Shown: positions 1 to 9,436, numbered from the stretch's first letter. The stretch: DNA of 64,000 nt from CBDDKS01 sp965230335 (GCA_965230335.1 CBDDKS010000006.1:1364001-1428000); one strand, 5' to 3'. Translations and numbers: made by a program. Notes: a model not told the origin generated them from the sequence alone.

Positions 1-2
1 AA

Positions 3-122
3 AGTACAGAACGTATTTTAAATATTTTTCGTCAATCTCAAGGCTCAGGTACTTATACGGGCTATTCATCAAAAGGTACAGCGATAAAAGAAGGAGGGTC
101 ATTAGCAGGAGCTAAAGCCTAG
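3..122 (+). CDS. C-terminal end of an unrecognised protein (partial)
   Basis: An open frame enters from the left edge and ends at the TAG at 120-122. It encodes about 39 residues beginning STERILNIFRQ and ending GGSLAGAKA. The tail is rich in Gly, Ser and Ala and has no motif I recognise. The frame is open to the edge and the other two forward frames are closed, so this is probably the end of a real gene, but the product cannot be named. Confidence 0.4.
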   Translation, partial: STERILNIFRQSQGSGTYTGYSSKGTAIKEGGSLAGAKA

Positions 123-170
123 GAGCCGTTGTTCTTTTATAAAATACTATTGAATCGATTTTGATTGGAT

Positions 171-806
171 TTATCGCTTTACCAGCAATGGGTTCTTTTG
201 TAGCAAACTGTTAACAGCTTGACTAAAAAAGTAAGTTATTGTACAAATAGTTAATGCTAACAACCATAATCCACCGGTTTCTAAAAACACAACCCAGTAT
301 AATATCCAGGGTTTTATTAATGAATTTTCAGTAACATTTTGTGCTGCAGAAAACAATTTCTCTTCAATATGACCTGTTAATAATGGTGGAATAATTAAAC
401 TTAGTAATAATGAGTTAGCAAAAAAAGCAAATACTGAAAAACCTATTCTTTCTCTTTTATTTTTTGTGGGTAATGCAAGGAATAAAGACCAAAAAATAAC
501 AATAGGCACTAATACATGTATTAAATGAACAGCACTGCTTAATAATGTATCTTGTGGTGTTACGGCAATTCCCTGGATATAAATATCCTGCTTCATTATT
601 GCATTCATTTGGATTGATATAATATTATCCTGCTCTACCAAAATCATTTGACTGGAAAAATCTGATACAAATATATTGGTTAACAACGATAAAAAAGGCA
701 AGAAAAAGGAAATAAAAACTCTACCAAAAAAATAAAAAAATACGGCACTAGCTATCCATGCAAAAAATAATCGAATTGAAAATACTAATAATTTACGAGA
801 TGACAT
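171..806 (-). CDS. Exosortase H-associated membrane protein
   Basis: This 211-residue protein has about four hydrophobic segments: near residues 8-25, 30-45, 95-145 and 165-195. It lies 7 bp downstream of the exosortase gene in the same orientation, so the two are probably co-transcribed. Exosortase H genes are commonly paired with an integral membrane partner of this size. The assignment rests on that pairing and the hydrophobic pattern, not on a catalytic motif. It probably acts in the inner membrane with the sortase-like enzyme. Its exact role is not known for the family. Confidence 0.6.
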   Translation of the reverse strand: MSSRKLLVFSIRLFFAWIASAVFFYFFGRVFISFFLPFLSLLTNIFVSDFSSQMILVEQDNIISIQMNAIMKQDIYIQGIAVTPQDTLLSSAVHLIHVLVPIVIFWSLFLALPTKNKRERIGFSVFAFFANSLLLSLIIPPLLTGHIEEKLFSAAQNVTENSLIKPWILYWVVFLETGGLWLLALTICTITYFFSQAVNSLLQKNPLLVKR

Positions 807-813
807 TCAAATT

Positions 814-1341
814 TCAAGTACTTTTTCTACTGTTAGATATCAACAAAGTCCACCAAGCAAAAAAGATACAACATACCAGAATAATAAAAGTAGGTGCCAA
901 ATAGGTATGCACCATTAAAAACCATTCTTCTTTATGCGCGGCAATAAAGTACAAAAGAATAACTCGTAATTGATTGACGATAAATACCAAAATTAATCCG
1001 GCCAGTAAACCAAACAGTTTATGGCGAATACTGGTTGAAAAAGCAAGAATTGAAGCCATCATTAAAAACATCACACCTGCGCCATCACATCCACGCACAA
1101 TTTCCAAATTTATTTTGGCTGAACGAATTAAATTACTACTTGGAAAAACCTGTTCTTGTGGAGCAATAAAATTAATCACTTCAGTACAAATAGTGACTAT
1201 ACCAAAATAATAAATTTTATCTTTCAGAATATTATCAGGAATCATAAAATACAGCAGTTGTAATCCACAATAAATCCCCATAAATATCAAAAGATATTTA
1301 AATCCTGGATGCAATGCTTTATTAGAATGAAAAAAAGACAT
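814..1341 (-). CDS. xrtH: Exosortase H (XrtH-type membrane transpeptidase)
   Basis: This polytopic inner-membrane protein of about 175 residues has the exosortase/archaeosortase catalytic pattern. Cys lies in VRGCDGAG (near residue 85), Arg in NQLRVILLY (near 125) and His in MVHTYLAP (near 145), each at the edge of a membrane helix. The short length fits exosortase H, which processes proteins with an IPTLxxWG-type C-terminal sorting signal; most other exosortases are much longer. The ATG is at 1341; a TTG one codon upstream is a less likely start. No protein in this window has a recognisable IPTL-CTERM tail, so its substrates must be encoded elsewhere. Confidence 0.75.
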   Translation of the reverse strand: MSFFHSNKALHPGFKYLLIFMGIYCGLQLLYFMIPDNILKDKIYYFGIVTICTEVINFIAPQEQVFPSSNLIRSAKINLEIVRGCDGAGVMFLMMASILAFSTSIRHKLFGLLAGLILVFIVNQLRVILLYFIAAHKEEWFLMVHTYLAPTFIILVCCIFFAWWTLLISNSRKST

Positions 1342-1462
1342 CAAATGTTTTCTTTAAGTTACATAGAGTCAACGTAACTATCATGATCTCCGTTTATTAT
1401 GACAGTTTTATGATATTTCTATCATTTCTTATTACTTTACCTACAGCAACCCTTATGACTGT

Positions 1463-2260
1463 TCAAAATACATTTTTATAATCAGGAAACCCTTGTTTTC
1501 TACGATAGTTCGTTAATTGTTTAGAAAAAATACCTGTTTGAGCGATAGTGTCAAGTTGTTGAACCAAATGATCTATTGAATCCTCTCTTATATAACAACA
1601 TTCCAGATATTTTTTAAGTATGGTAATAAATGATTTTTTGGATTGTAGCTTTAAATATGTATCAACCTGCAAAAAATAAACGGCTCCACCCCAATACATA
1701 GTGGGATATTGTCTATGTCGCTTTAGTTTTTTGGCCGCTATGGCAAAAGGTTGTTTAGAATATGGATATTTTCGACTTGCTTGTATGACTCGTTTTTTAT
1801 AACGCTGAATAACCTCCTGCTCAGTTAATACACCCATCACTTTCATTACCTGGTATTGCATATAACTGGCAAACCCTTCTGAAAACCAGGCATTTTTTGA
1901 GTCTAAAAAGGGAAAGCTCAAATGACTTAATTCATGAGGTGCTGTCCAGTCACTTAAAAATGCTTTTAATGAATACGTCGGATTAACATAAAAATGAACA
2001 CCTTGTCGCCTTGAACGTTGTGTGTGTGCCCAGGGCACAGGTTCACTCGCTTTGTCCTGTCGGTGGAAATAAATATGAATCGCAAATGGATAATGACCTA
2101 TAAGCTTTTCAACACCGGTTATTGTTGTCGATATCCATTGCTTTAATTTTTCTTTTTCAGAAATACTGAATTTATCTTGCCAATGCCAATATACAGACGA
2201 TTTTGAGAATGATGGTGATATATAGAGAATGGCTATGAATAAAATAATACAATGTTTCAT
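1463..2260 (-). CDS. Secreted gluzincin-type zinc metalloprotease, small
   Basis: The protein has about 265 residues if it starts at the ATG at 2260, where a signal peptide begins (MKHCIILFIAILYISPSFS). It has a zinc site, HELSH (near residue 109), followed about 20 residues later by WFSEGFASYM, whose Glu is the expected third ligand. HExxH plus a downstream E in a GxASY context is the arrangement of gluzincins (M1 and MA-clan relatives). It should be exported and act in the periplasm or outside the cell. No M1 aminopeptidase GAMEN motif is visible, so I do not assign a named family or substrate. Confidence 0.6.
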   Translation of the reverse strand: MKHCIILFIAILYISPSFSKSSVYWHWQDKFSISEKEKLKQWISTTITGVEKLIGHYPFAIHIYFHRQDKASEPVPWAHTQRSRRQGVHFYVNPTYSLKAFLSDWTAPHELSHLSFPFLDSKNAWFSEGFASYMQYQVMKVMGVLTEQEVIQRYKKRVIQASRKYPYSKQPFAIAAKKLKRHRQYPTMYWGGAVYFLQVDTYLKLQSKKSFITILKKYLECCYIREDSIDHLVQQLDTIAQTGIFSKQLTNYRRKQGFPDYKNVF

Positions 2261-2341
2261 CACATAAGAACCATACATCTGATTCTAAAAAAGCTTAAAT
2301 CAGTGTGCTGGGCGGGCTTTCTTATCCCGAGTTCAGGTTGT

Positions 2342-2614
2342 TTATTCTTTTTTAATGGACTCTTTTTTAGAAGGATCTTTGACTTCAAACTGATCACCTT
2401 GCACACGTTTGGCTTCATACTCAAACCCTTCTTGTTCATTGATTGTCGTCGTTCGTTCTTCAGAAGTATTAGATTCTCTATTAAAATGATTATTTTGCTG
2501 CTCCATTAATTTTTTTATTTTTCTTCGAATAAAAAAAACAAAAATAATAACAACACTCAATCCAAGCAAAAATAAAAATAAAATAACTGATAAAAAAATT
2601 TTTAACACAATCAA
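2342..2614 (-). CDS. Small single-pass membrane protein, unknown function
   Basis: This is a 90-residue protein. A strongly hydrophobic N-terminal helix (about residues 4-28) is followed by a basic stretch RRKIKK and a hydrophilic, charged tail rich in Glu, Lys and Asn. The positive residues after the helix suggest an inner-membrane anchor with a cytoplasmic tail. No domain is recognised. It lies upstream of the metalloprotease gene on the same strand, with an 81-bp gap, and could be co-transcribed with it. Confidence 0.45.
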   Translation of the reverse strand: MIVLKIFLSVILFLFLLGLSVVIIFVFFIRRKIKKLMEQQNNHFNRESNTSEERTTTINEQEGFEYEAKRVQGDQFEVKDPSKKESIKKE

Positions 2615-3023
2615 TACCTAAAAATGAAAATAAATGCTACCTATTGAAAGCTTGTATTCATCATTCATATTCAGTCAAACCGACTGATATACCCATTCTA
2701 CTGGAAAATACATGATTTCAGTAGAACGGATATATAATATAACGATTTTTCCTTGAAATCACTGGCTATTACTCCACAAGTTTGCCTTGCTAATCACAAA
2801 AATCAAAGTATTGGTATAACTTTTGACTGAGTATAGGTTTTAAACATTTATCGATTGATTCATATGCAAAGTAATGTGAATTTTTCTTATGCGCAGCTGA
2901 GGTTAAATATGATTGATTATCAAAATCATTCTTATTTCTATAATTAAAACAATAACTTAGTTTGAATTTTTAATGAAAAAGACTTAGAATTATATCAATT
3001 TTTTACTGATTTAAGTGTTCACA
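2615..3023. other. Intergenic region upstream of bfr
   Basis: About 400 AT-rich bases lie between two divergent genes and must hold the promoters of both. I see no RNA gene, no clear consensus -35/-10 pair and no convincing Fur box. A weak inverted repeat TGATT-ATCAA-AATCA lies near 2910-2925. Confidence 0.4.
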
Positions 3024-3488
3024 ATGAAAGGCGATTCTCAAGTTATAACCCATCTTAATACTGTTCTTGGCAATGAACTGATTGCCATTAATCAATACTT
3101 TTTACATAGTAAAATGTTTAAAGACTGGGGCTTAAATAAATTGGCTGAAAAAGAATATCAGGAATCTATTGATGAAATGAAGCATGCCGATAGTTTGACA
3201 GAACGCATTTTATTCCTGGAAGGTATCCCAAATCTGCAGGATCTAGGCAAACTTCATATCGGTGAGCATACTGAGGAAATGCTTAGCTGTGATCTTCAAT
3301 TGGAAATGACAGCCATTCCTGATTTAAAAGCAGGCATTACCTATTGTGAACAGGTTCAGGACTTTGGCAGCCGAGATCTTTTGCAATCCATTCTTGATTG
3401 TGAAGAAGAGCATGTAGATTGGTTAGAAACCCAATTGGCTTTAATCAAAAACATAGGCATCCAAAATTATCAGCAATCTATGATTTAA
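3024..3488 (+). CDS. bfr: Bacterioferritin
   Basis: This is the iron-storage, haem-containing ferritin, which oxidises Fe(II) at a dinuclear centre and stores the mineral inside a 24-mer. Starting at the ATG at 3024 gives 154 residues and puts every key residue at its canonical number: ferroxidase ligands Glu18, Glu51, His54, Glu94, Glu127 and His130, and haem ligand Met52. This is strong support for that start over the in-frame start nine bases upstream. Because both the ferroxidase ligands and Met52 are intact, a single Bfr subunit type could suffice. The neighbouring grxD, on the opposite strand, also belongs to iron handling. Confidence 0.95.
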   Translation: MKGDSQVITHLNTVLGNELIAINQYFLHSKMFKDWGLNKLAEKEYQESIDEMKHADSLTERILFLEGIPNLQDLGKLHIGEHTEEMLSCDLQLEMTAIPDLKAGITYCEQVQDFGSRDLLQSILDCEEEHVDWLETQLALIKNIGIQNYQQSMI

Positions 3489-3574
3489 GATTTTTTAATC
3501 AGATCCAGAGCCTGCTGTTCTATCACAACCAAATCTGCTAATAAATATTTAACCAACTGAAAATATTGATTTTT

Positions 3575-3892
3575 TTATTGTTCGGTCGTTTCTTCTAATA
3601 AAGATTGCAACTCTCCTTTTTGATACATTTCAAGAATAATGTCACAACCACCCACTAACTCACCATTAATCCAAAGCTGGGGAAAAGTTGGCCACTCTGC
3701 ATAACCGGGTAATTCTGAACGAATATCGGGGTTCTCAAGAATATCAACATAAGCAAACTCTTTATTACAGGACATTAAAGCCTGCACAGCTTGAGCGGAA
3801 AAACCACACATAGGTAACTTCGGTGATCCTTTCATATAAAGCAGGATAGGATTATCTTTTATTTGTTGTTTAATTCGATCAATAGTTTCCAT
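3575..3892 (-). CDS. grxD: Monothiol glutaredoxin, Grx4 family
   Basis: This 105-residue protein has the monothiol CGFS active site in PMCGFSAQA (near residue 28) and the family's WPTFPQLWINGELVGGCDI block, which binds glutathione. CGFS glutaredoxins bind a bridging [2Fe-2S] cluster with glutathione and pass clusters to other proteins, often with BolA. It is cytoplasmic. The start is ATG at 3892 with AGAGG just upstream. It converges on bfr, placing two iron-homeostasis genes side by side. Confidence 0.95.
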   Translation of the reverse strand: METIDRIKQQIKDNPILLYMKGSPKLPMCGFSAQAVQALMSCNKEFAYVDILENPDIRSELPGYAEWPTFPQLWINGELVGGCDIILEMYQKGELQSLLEETTEQ

Positions 3893-4052
3893 AATAACCT
3901 CTAGGAAAGGGTGAAACGAAATGTTCGCGATTGTAAAGGAGTCGTTCTCTCTTGGCTAGTAAAAATTATGAAATAAACAACAAAAAAGAACGCTCTATAA
4001 AGACTTAGTTTTTCTAAGGTTAAAAGGCGGCAAAAAAAATGACTGGGCTAAA

Positions 4053-5498
4053 TTATTTTTTAAGTAACGATCCCAAAATACCCCGTATAAGCTGTCGCCC
4101 CAAAGAACTCCCTATAGAGCGTAAAGTACTTTTAATAAAAGCCTCTCCAGCCGACTGTCTTCTCCTGCCGGACGATGTTTTTCTTTTAGCCGTTTTTTGT
4201 TTATCCTCCTGCAAGGCACTTTTCTCAGCTCTGCCTTTAAGCACTTCATGTGCTGATTCAGGATCAACTGATTTCTCATAACGTCCTTTTGCAGGATGTT
4301 TAACATTGATGTTTTGTTTCATAGCATCATCTATTGGTCCAATTTGTGAAAAAGGTGGACGAATCAAGGTACGTTCAACAATACCAGGTACGCCTTTTTC
4401 TTCCAAAACTGACACCAAAGCCTCACCAACACCCAGTTCCGTAATCACAGTTTCAGTATCCAATGCTGGGTTTGTACGAAAGGTTTGTGCTGCTGCCCTG
4501 ACTGTTTTTCTATCTTTAGGCGTATAGGCTCTTAAAGCATGTTGTATTCTATTACCCAATTGTCCCAGAATATTTTCCGGAATATCATTAGGACTCTGAG
4601 TAATAAAAAATATACCGACACCTTTTGAACGTATTAAACGAACCACTTGTTCAACCCGATTCACAAAAGCTTTCGGAGTATCACGAAACAACAAATGTGC
4701 TTCATCAAAGAATAAAACCAATTGTGGCTTGTCAGCATCACCCACTTCCGGCAGAGTTTCAAATAATTCTGACATAAGCCAGAAAAGAAACGTAGCATAG
4801 GTTTTTGGCGTATGAATAAGTTTATCGGCAACCAGCACATTGACATAGCCGTTTCCTTCGTCATTGGTTTTGATAAAGTCTTTATAATCAATCGCAGGTT
4901 CTCCAAAAAATTGTTGAGCGCCTTCATTCTCAAGTGTCAGCAGTCTTCGCAAAATGGCTGCAACGGATGATTTAGCAATACGTCCATAAGCACCCTGAAT
5001 TTCTGAAGCATGCTCCTGTAAATACAACAAGGTTGTTTTTAAATCCGATAAATCAACCATTAATAAACCTTCTTCATCGGCAAAATCAAATGCTGTTGCT
5101 ATCACACCTTCCTGGACATCATTTAAATTTAACAACCGGGACAATAGTGTCGGCCCTAACTCCGTCAGTGTGATGCGAACAGGAAAACCTTCTTTACCGA
5201 ATAAATCCCAAAAAACACAAGGATGTGCTTTTAGTGCAAAATGGCGAATATCAATACGCTCGATACGTTCATCAATTTTAGGATGAGGTTTTCCTTTGGC
5301 CGCTATACCGGAAAGATCACCCTTAACATCCGCCAAAAACACGGGTACGCCAATATCTGAAAAACTCTCGGCCAGGCATTGAACACTGATGGTTTTTCCA
5401 GTACCTGTAGCACCCGCAATTAATCCATGGCGATTCGCATATTTTGGATTTAAAAAGATATGTTTTTCTTCACCACCAATTAAAATTTGATGCGTCAC
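4053..5498 (-). CDS. DUF853/HerA-like ATPase (YjgR family)
   Basis: This 481-residue cytoplasmic P-loop ATPase has a Walker A at GATGTGKT (near residue 29), a Walker B at LVLFFDEAHLLF (near 262), and the HerA/FtsK-related helicase_HerA_C-like (DUF853) core. It matches E. coli YjgR in length and layout. The basic C-terminus (residues 400-481) carries KRKTSSGRRRQ. The family's cellular role is not established. The frame starts with GTG at 5498, preceded by an AGAGG. The gene is separated from its upstream neighbour by a clear terminator hairpin, so it has its own promoter. Confidence 0.85.
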   Translation of the reverse strand: MTHQILIGGEEKHIFLNPKYANRHGLIAGATGTGKTISVQCLAESFSDIGVPVFLADVKGDLSGIAAKGKPHPKIDERIERIDIRHFALKAHPCVFWDLFGKEGFPVRITLTELGPTLLSRLLNLNDVQEGVIATAFDFADEEGLLMVDLSDLKTTLLYLQEHASEIQGAYGRIAKSSVAAILRRLLTLENEGAQQFFGEPAIDYKDFIKTNDEGNGYVNVLVADKLIHTPKTYATFLFWLMSELFETLPEVGDADKPQLVLFFDEAHLLFRDTPKAFVNRVEQVVRLIRSKGVGIFFITQSPNDIPENILGQLGNRIQHALRAYTPKDRKTVRAAAQTFRTNPALDTETVITELGVGEALVSVLEEKGVPGIVERTLIRPPFSQIGPIDDAMKQNINVKHPAKGRYEKSVDPESAHEVLKGRAEKSALQEDKQKTAKRKTSSGRRRQSAGEAFIKSTLRSIGSSLGRQLIRGILGSLLKK

Positions 5499-5524
5499 AA
5501 CAAGAGTACCTCTAACAATTTATA

Positions 5525-5561
5525 TAATAAAAAGCCAATTTATTGATAAATTGGCTTTTTG
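5525..5561 (-). terminator. Intrinsic terminator after the DUF937 gene
   Basis: A perfect 11-bp stem, AAGCCAATTTA (5532-5542) with TAAATTGGCTT (5547-5557), has a 4-base loop TTGA. A/T runs lie on both sides, so it could work in either direction. Its position 20 bp past the stop at 5581 makes it the terminator of that gene. Confidence 0.8.
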
Positions 5562-5580
5562 TTCAGCTTCATACAAAGAG

Positions 5581-5982
5581 TTAAAATAATTTTCCTAACA
5601 ATCCTTTTGCAACATCAACCAATTCACCACCTTGACTATTATTATCGATAAGCTCTGGAATCATATCAGCCAAACCCTGTGTTGCTGTTGAAGTGTCCAG
5701 ATTTAAAGAAGAAGCAAATTCTGATATTTTATTTTCACCAAAAAGAGAAGCAATTTGATTTGTAGAAATCGCTGAATTACTCCCATCACCCAACCAGGAT
5801 GATACTAAAGAAGCCAAACCACCTCCATTTAATTGGCCTAATAAGTCACTGACATCCAACTCACCTTTATTGGTTGGCAACAAATGACTTAAAGACGAAA
5901 TGACTTTCGTGATATCGAAATCACCATGAGTACCACCTAATTTATTCACAAACAACTCTGCTGCTATTTTTATTAAACTCAT
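5581..5982 (-). CDS. DUF937 (YidB-like) family protein
   Basis: This 133-residue soluble protein belongs to the DUF937/YidB group. It is rich in Gly, Ser, Leu and Asn, with the repeated helical pattern LLGQLNGGGLASLVSSWLGDGSN and a tail LVDVAKGLLGKLF. No enzymatic motif is present and the family has no firm biochemical function. The start is ATG at 5982, with GAGGT 7 bases upstream. A strong terminator follows the gene, so it is probably monocistronic. Confidence 0.7.
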   Translation of the reverse strand: MSLIKIAAELFVNKLGGTHGDFDITKVISSLSHLLPTNKGELDVSDLLGQLNGGGLASLVSSWLGDGSNSAISTNQIASLFGENKISEFASSLNLDTSTATQGLADMIPELIDNNSQGGELVDVAKGLLGKLF

Positions 5983-6167
5983 CAATATTTACCTCATTTT
6001 TTTAATGGTTATATCACCGTATTATTCATCACCCAAGCAACACGGCATGACAATCGACTGACTGTGTGATGCCTCACTATAACAAGCAAAATCAAGGTTA
6101 TCCAAACTTTATTTTTTTGGATAACACAAGATCCTATACTAAGACGGATGTACACCCGAAAAAGTCA

Positions 6168-6206
6168 CAAAAAAAAACTCGACCATATCAGATCGAGTTT
6201 TTTTAA
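6168..6206 (-). terminator. Intrinsic terminator after the beta-propeller gene
   Basis: The stem AAAAAAACTCGA (6171-6182) with TCGAGTTTTTTT (6193-6204) encloses a 10-base loop. The long A/T arms act as the U-tract. It lies 27 bp past the stop at 6233. Confidence 0.75.
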
Positions 6207-6232
6207 AAGGTATACTTACATTTTATGTCATT

Positions 6233-8332
6233 TTAAAAAGGCCCATTGACGTTATCGGGTGTTTCCCAAAAGCTTGACCACACAGCTTCATCTCTCACAT
6301 AAAATAAAGCATCATTATGGAGAAAAGTCCGATGCCTTGAAGCTGTTGGCCAACGAACATCTTCACTGGCTGATTCAACAATGATGGAGCCCGCTCTATT
6401 GAGTGATGCTGTATCAGGTGTATTTTTATCATGAATTTCAAATAAATACACACCTGACTCTTTCCATTGAGAAAATCTTCCTGTACCTGTTTCATACACA
6501 TCAACGGGAATCACAAATCGATCAATATCACCCACATTTGCCTGATAAGTAAACGCATGTCGGTTATATCGTGCCTCACTATAACTGCCTGTTTCTCCTA
6601 TCACATGATTACCTAAAGAAGTAGGCGATTCAATGTCTGCTGTATTAAATAATTCCAGTTTTATGCCACCATTTTCTGCTCGACCCAAGCCCAACAATAA
6701 ATCTTCAGATATGGGATGTAGAAAATCTGAAAACCCGGTGACTTCCAGTTCACCGGCAATGAAGGGATCGGCTTCATTATTTAAATCAAACACATACAAT
6801 GGATCAATTTGTTCAAAAGTCACTGCATAGGCTCTGTCACTATAAAAGCGTACACCATAAAGTTGCTCATTAGGTTTTCCGATTTCTTGTGGACGTGTTT
6901 CGTTCGGTAATTGAGAAACAATATCTAACTGTTGATCGGTATCTGACTCTTCTAAGATAAACAAATGATGATCGACCCAGTCTTCTCGATTCTGCCAATT
7001 ATAGGAAGAAGTCATTAAGCGCAATAACCCATTGTCATCTTCACTGATTCTAAAATCAGATTGCCCATCAATCCAAAGTTGACCATTCACTTTTGCCGAA
7101 CCACGATAATCAATCCTGTTTCGGTTTATAGAAAACTTATGGATACGTGTATTGGCTTCATTCACTTCTCCATTCCGTTGATAGTCAATCTGACTTAAGT
7201 AGATAGCTTCTTCAGAAACATAAACACCATAAGCATTTTCGTTGTAGCAAATATTTTTAAAGTCATCCGGATTATTCACATTAATCGCTGTAATATTAGT
7301 AATAACAGGGTAACCATCATCCACTGCATCACGTGTAATATAGCAATCTTCTGGACTGACTAAACTCTGCTCTTCACCATTCACCGTAATTTTAGGCAAT
7401 AAGGTTTCCAGATTGACATCAGATAATAAATCTTCATTAGCTGACAAATCCTCTTCCGAAACAGGTTGATAACGAATATTATTAACCCCTATGGTATGAC
7501 GTGAAATAATATAAATGGTGTCGTTCACTTTTCGACTGTCAACAAAACCACCTTCTATTTCTGCTTTCCAGATCAAGTTAGGCGTTTTAGGCGTTGAGGC
7601 ATTAGAGGCATTAGAGGCATTAGAGGCATTAGAGGCGTTAGAAACATTGTAAATCATGACACCGGTTTTTTGCTCTGTCCAGGCAACAAAGTCCATCCAG
7701 CGTCGACCAAAATTGCCATAAAAAGATTCTGTTGTAACAGCACTTAAATGTTCATTATCAACGTATAATCCCTGTACACTGGTATTCCTGTCTAAAGGGA
7801 TGGTTGCTGTTTCTTCCACTTCAGCTGTATCTGGGTTGGTTTCTAAAATCCGAATAGCACGTGAATCTTCTGGTGCTGGCGGTATACTCCCTGTATCAGC
7901 AACCAATACGTTTGGTTCAACCGGTAAAATAAAACAACAAGGTGCAAATGTTCTTGTCGGCACCACGAATAAATATTCTCCATTATATTTTACAGTGTCC
8001 AGTTCATCGACATTCGCTTCTTGTGTGTAAGTTGTTGTAAAACCAGTACTCGAATCATCACTGACATTTGGTGTCGCAAAAGATTCCAAAACGCCCCCAG
8101 TTCGGTTTAAACTGGTGGTGGTTGTGTTTTCAATACTCGAAGGTTGTGTCAAACCAGCTTTTAAAGACGTTTCTAATTCACTGGCAGAGTCAATTCGTTT
8201 TAACAACCCATTTTGATTTTGACTACTTTCATTATTAGATGAACCGCAGGCAGACAAAATCACTATAAAAAACAACGAGCTAGATAACTGGACAAATTTT
8301 TGTATTCTCAATAATAAATTATTGTAAGACAT
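6233..8332 (-). CDS. Beta-propeller domain lipoprotein (Beta_propel, PF09826-like)
   Basis: This 699-residue protein has a lipoprotein signal: a hydrophobic stretch, then LSAC with Cys at residue 29, then a Ser/Asn-rich linker. The body has repeating blade-like sequences such as ANVDELDTVKYNGEYLFVV, typical of secreted beta-propeller proteins of the PF09826 family. It is probably anchored to the outer membrane or facing the periplasm. A run of five Asn-Ala-Ser units near residue 235 is encoded by a 9-bp tandem repeat. GGAG lies 8 bases before the ATG. The family has no defined substrate. Confidence 0.75.
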   Translation of the reverse strand: MSYNNLLLRIQKFVQLSSSLFFIVILSACGSSNNESSQNQNGLLKRIDSASELETSLKAGLTQPSSIENTTTTSLNRTGGVLESFATPNVSDDSSTGFTTTYTQEANVDELDTVKYNGEYLFVVPTRTFAPCCFILPVEPNVLVADTGSIPPAPEDSRAIRILETNPDTAEVEETATIPLDRNTSVQGLYVDNEHLSAVTTESFYGNFGRRWMDFVAWTEQKTGVMIYNVSNASNASNASNASNASTPKTPNLIWKAEIEGGFVDSRKVNDTIYIISRHTIGVNNIRYQPVSEEDLSANEDLLSDVNLETLLPKITVNGEEQSLVSPEDCYITRDAVDDGYPVITNITAINVNNPDDFKNICYNENAYGVYVSEEAIYLSQIDYQRNGEVNEANTRIHKFSINRNRIDYRGSAKVNGQLWIDGQSDFRISEDDNGLLRLMTSSYNWQNREDWVDHHLFILEESDTDQQLDIVSQLPNETRPQEIGKPNEQLYGVRFYSDRAYAVTFEQIDPLYVFDLNNEADPFIAGELEVTGFSDFLHPISEDLLLGLGRAENGGIKLELFNTADIESPTSLGNHVIGETGSYSEARYNRHAFTYQANVGDIDRFVIPVDVYETGTGRFSQWKESGVYLFEIHDKNTPDTASLNRAGSIIVESASEDVRWPTASRHRTFLHNDALFYVRDEAVWSSFWETPDNVNGPF
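7593..7646. repeat. 9-bp tandem repeat inside the beta-propeller gene
   Basis: Four adjacent copies of TTAGAGGCA or a one-base variant lie at 7602-7637, with degenerate copies on each side. They encode consecutive Asn-Ala-Ser units. Because the unit is a multiple of three, copy-number changes would keep the frame. Confidence 0.85.
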
Positions 8333-8563
8333 TGTGTGTTCTCCAAGTGTTTATGATGACTTCTAGCATAAACGATTCCATCAAACTTTGTCTTTAATGT
8401 TTGTGTGATAGAATGTTAAAAACTGTAATCCAAATCATGTTAAATCGCTCAACGGTTAAATCACTACACTTTTTCACAAATTCTATACACATTATCTCAG
8501 AATATGTCTATAAACCATGCCATTCTATTCAATGGAATATTCCGTGAAACTGAATACTACAGC

Positions 8564-9436
8564 ATGATTATGAATATATTCACAATAGAACGCCCGTGTT
8601 ACCTGAAAAATCTAATATTTTTCATCCTCGTTGGTTTTACTTTAAATACCTTTTCAGAAACTTCCGAAGTGTCTGATGAATCATCCCCATGGGATATTCG
8701 TATTGGTCTGGGTTATGGAAAACGACAAAATCCGTTAATTAATGAAGATGATCTTCAGGTATTTATTAATCTTGACATCGCATGGTATGGCAAATCCTGG
8801 TTTTTTGATAATGGCGATGTGGGTTATAGCTTTTTAAACAATGAAACATCTACTGCCAATATCACAGCACGTGTCAACAGTGAGAGAAATTTCTTTCAAA
8901 AAAATAACACGTCATTTATTTCGTTAAATCGTATCAATACTAATGTGTTTCTTTCAGATAATGTAAATCCCCTAACCGAATCTGTAAATATTAATGTGCC
9001 CGATAGAAACTATGCACTTGAACTAGGTTTGGAATGGCTTGGAGAATATACATGGGGCAATCTTTATGCATCCGGTTTCTTTGATATCAGTGATTCACAT
9101 AATGGCCAGGCTTTTTCAGTATCTTATTCTTATGGCTGGCAAATGAATCGCTGGTATTTTGAGCCTCAGTTGACAGCAAACTGGCAAAGTCAAAAGCTCA
9201 ATACCTATTATTGGGGTGCTGATGAAAATGAATTAAGTCCTGGAATACCAGAAGTTATCATCGATGATGATATTAATTATCGTTTTCGATTTGTATTGAG
9301 TTATCAGGTGACGCCAGATTGGCAATGGGCAACGGCTCTAGAGTATGAACGTCTGTCAGATGAGATCTCTAGTAGTCCGATAGTTGAAAGAAATTCTATA
9401 CATGGTTTTTTTACTGGATATGTTTATCGTTTTTAA
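8564..9436 (+). CDS. MipA/OmpV family outer-membrane protein
   Basis: A signal peptide region (KNLIFFILVGFTLNTFSETSE) is followed by a beta-rich body typical of MipA/OmpV: IRIGLGYGKRQNPL and DLQVFINLDIAWYG near the N-terminus, and a barrel ending GFFTGYVYRF with C-terminal Phe. It should form an outer-membrane beta-barrel. Three in-frame ATGs (8504, 8564, 8570) are possible. I prefer 8564 or 8570, since they put the signal peptide closer to the N-terminus; no clear Shine-Dalgarno decides this. The gene overlaps the DUF3019 gene, which is followed by a response regulator and kinase with stop/start overlaps, so all four are probably one operon. Confidence 0.8.
   Translation: MIMNIFTIERPCYLKNLIFFILVGFTLNTFSETSEVSDESSPWDIRIGLGYGKRQNPLINEDDLQVFINLDIAWYGKSWFFDNGDVGYSFLNNETSTANITARVNSERNFFQKNNTSFISLNRINTNVFLSDNVNPLTESVNINVPDRNYALELGLEWLGEYTWGNLYASGFFDISDSHNGQAFSVSYSYGWQMNRWYFEPQLTANWQSQKLNTYYWGADENELSPGIPEVIIDDDINYRFRFVLSYQVTPDWQWATALEYERLSDEISSSPIVERNSIHGFFTGYVYRF

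Noticed and set aside
2252..2509. 85-codon plus-strand frame over the small membrane protein gene
   Set aside because: It overlaps a minus-strand gene with a coherent membrane helix and charged tail, and has no ribosome site or motif.
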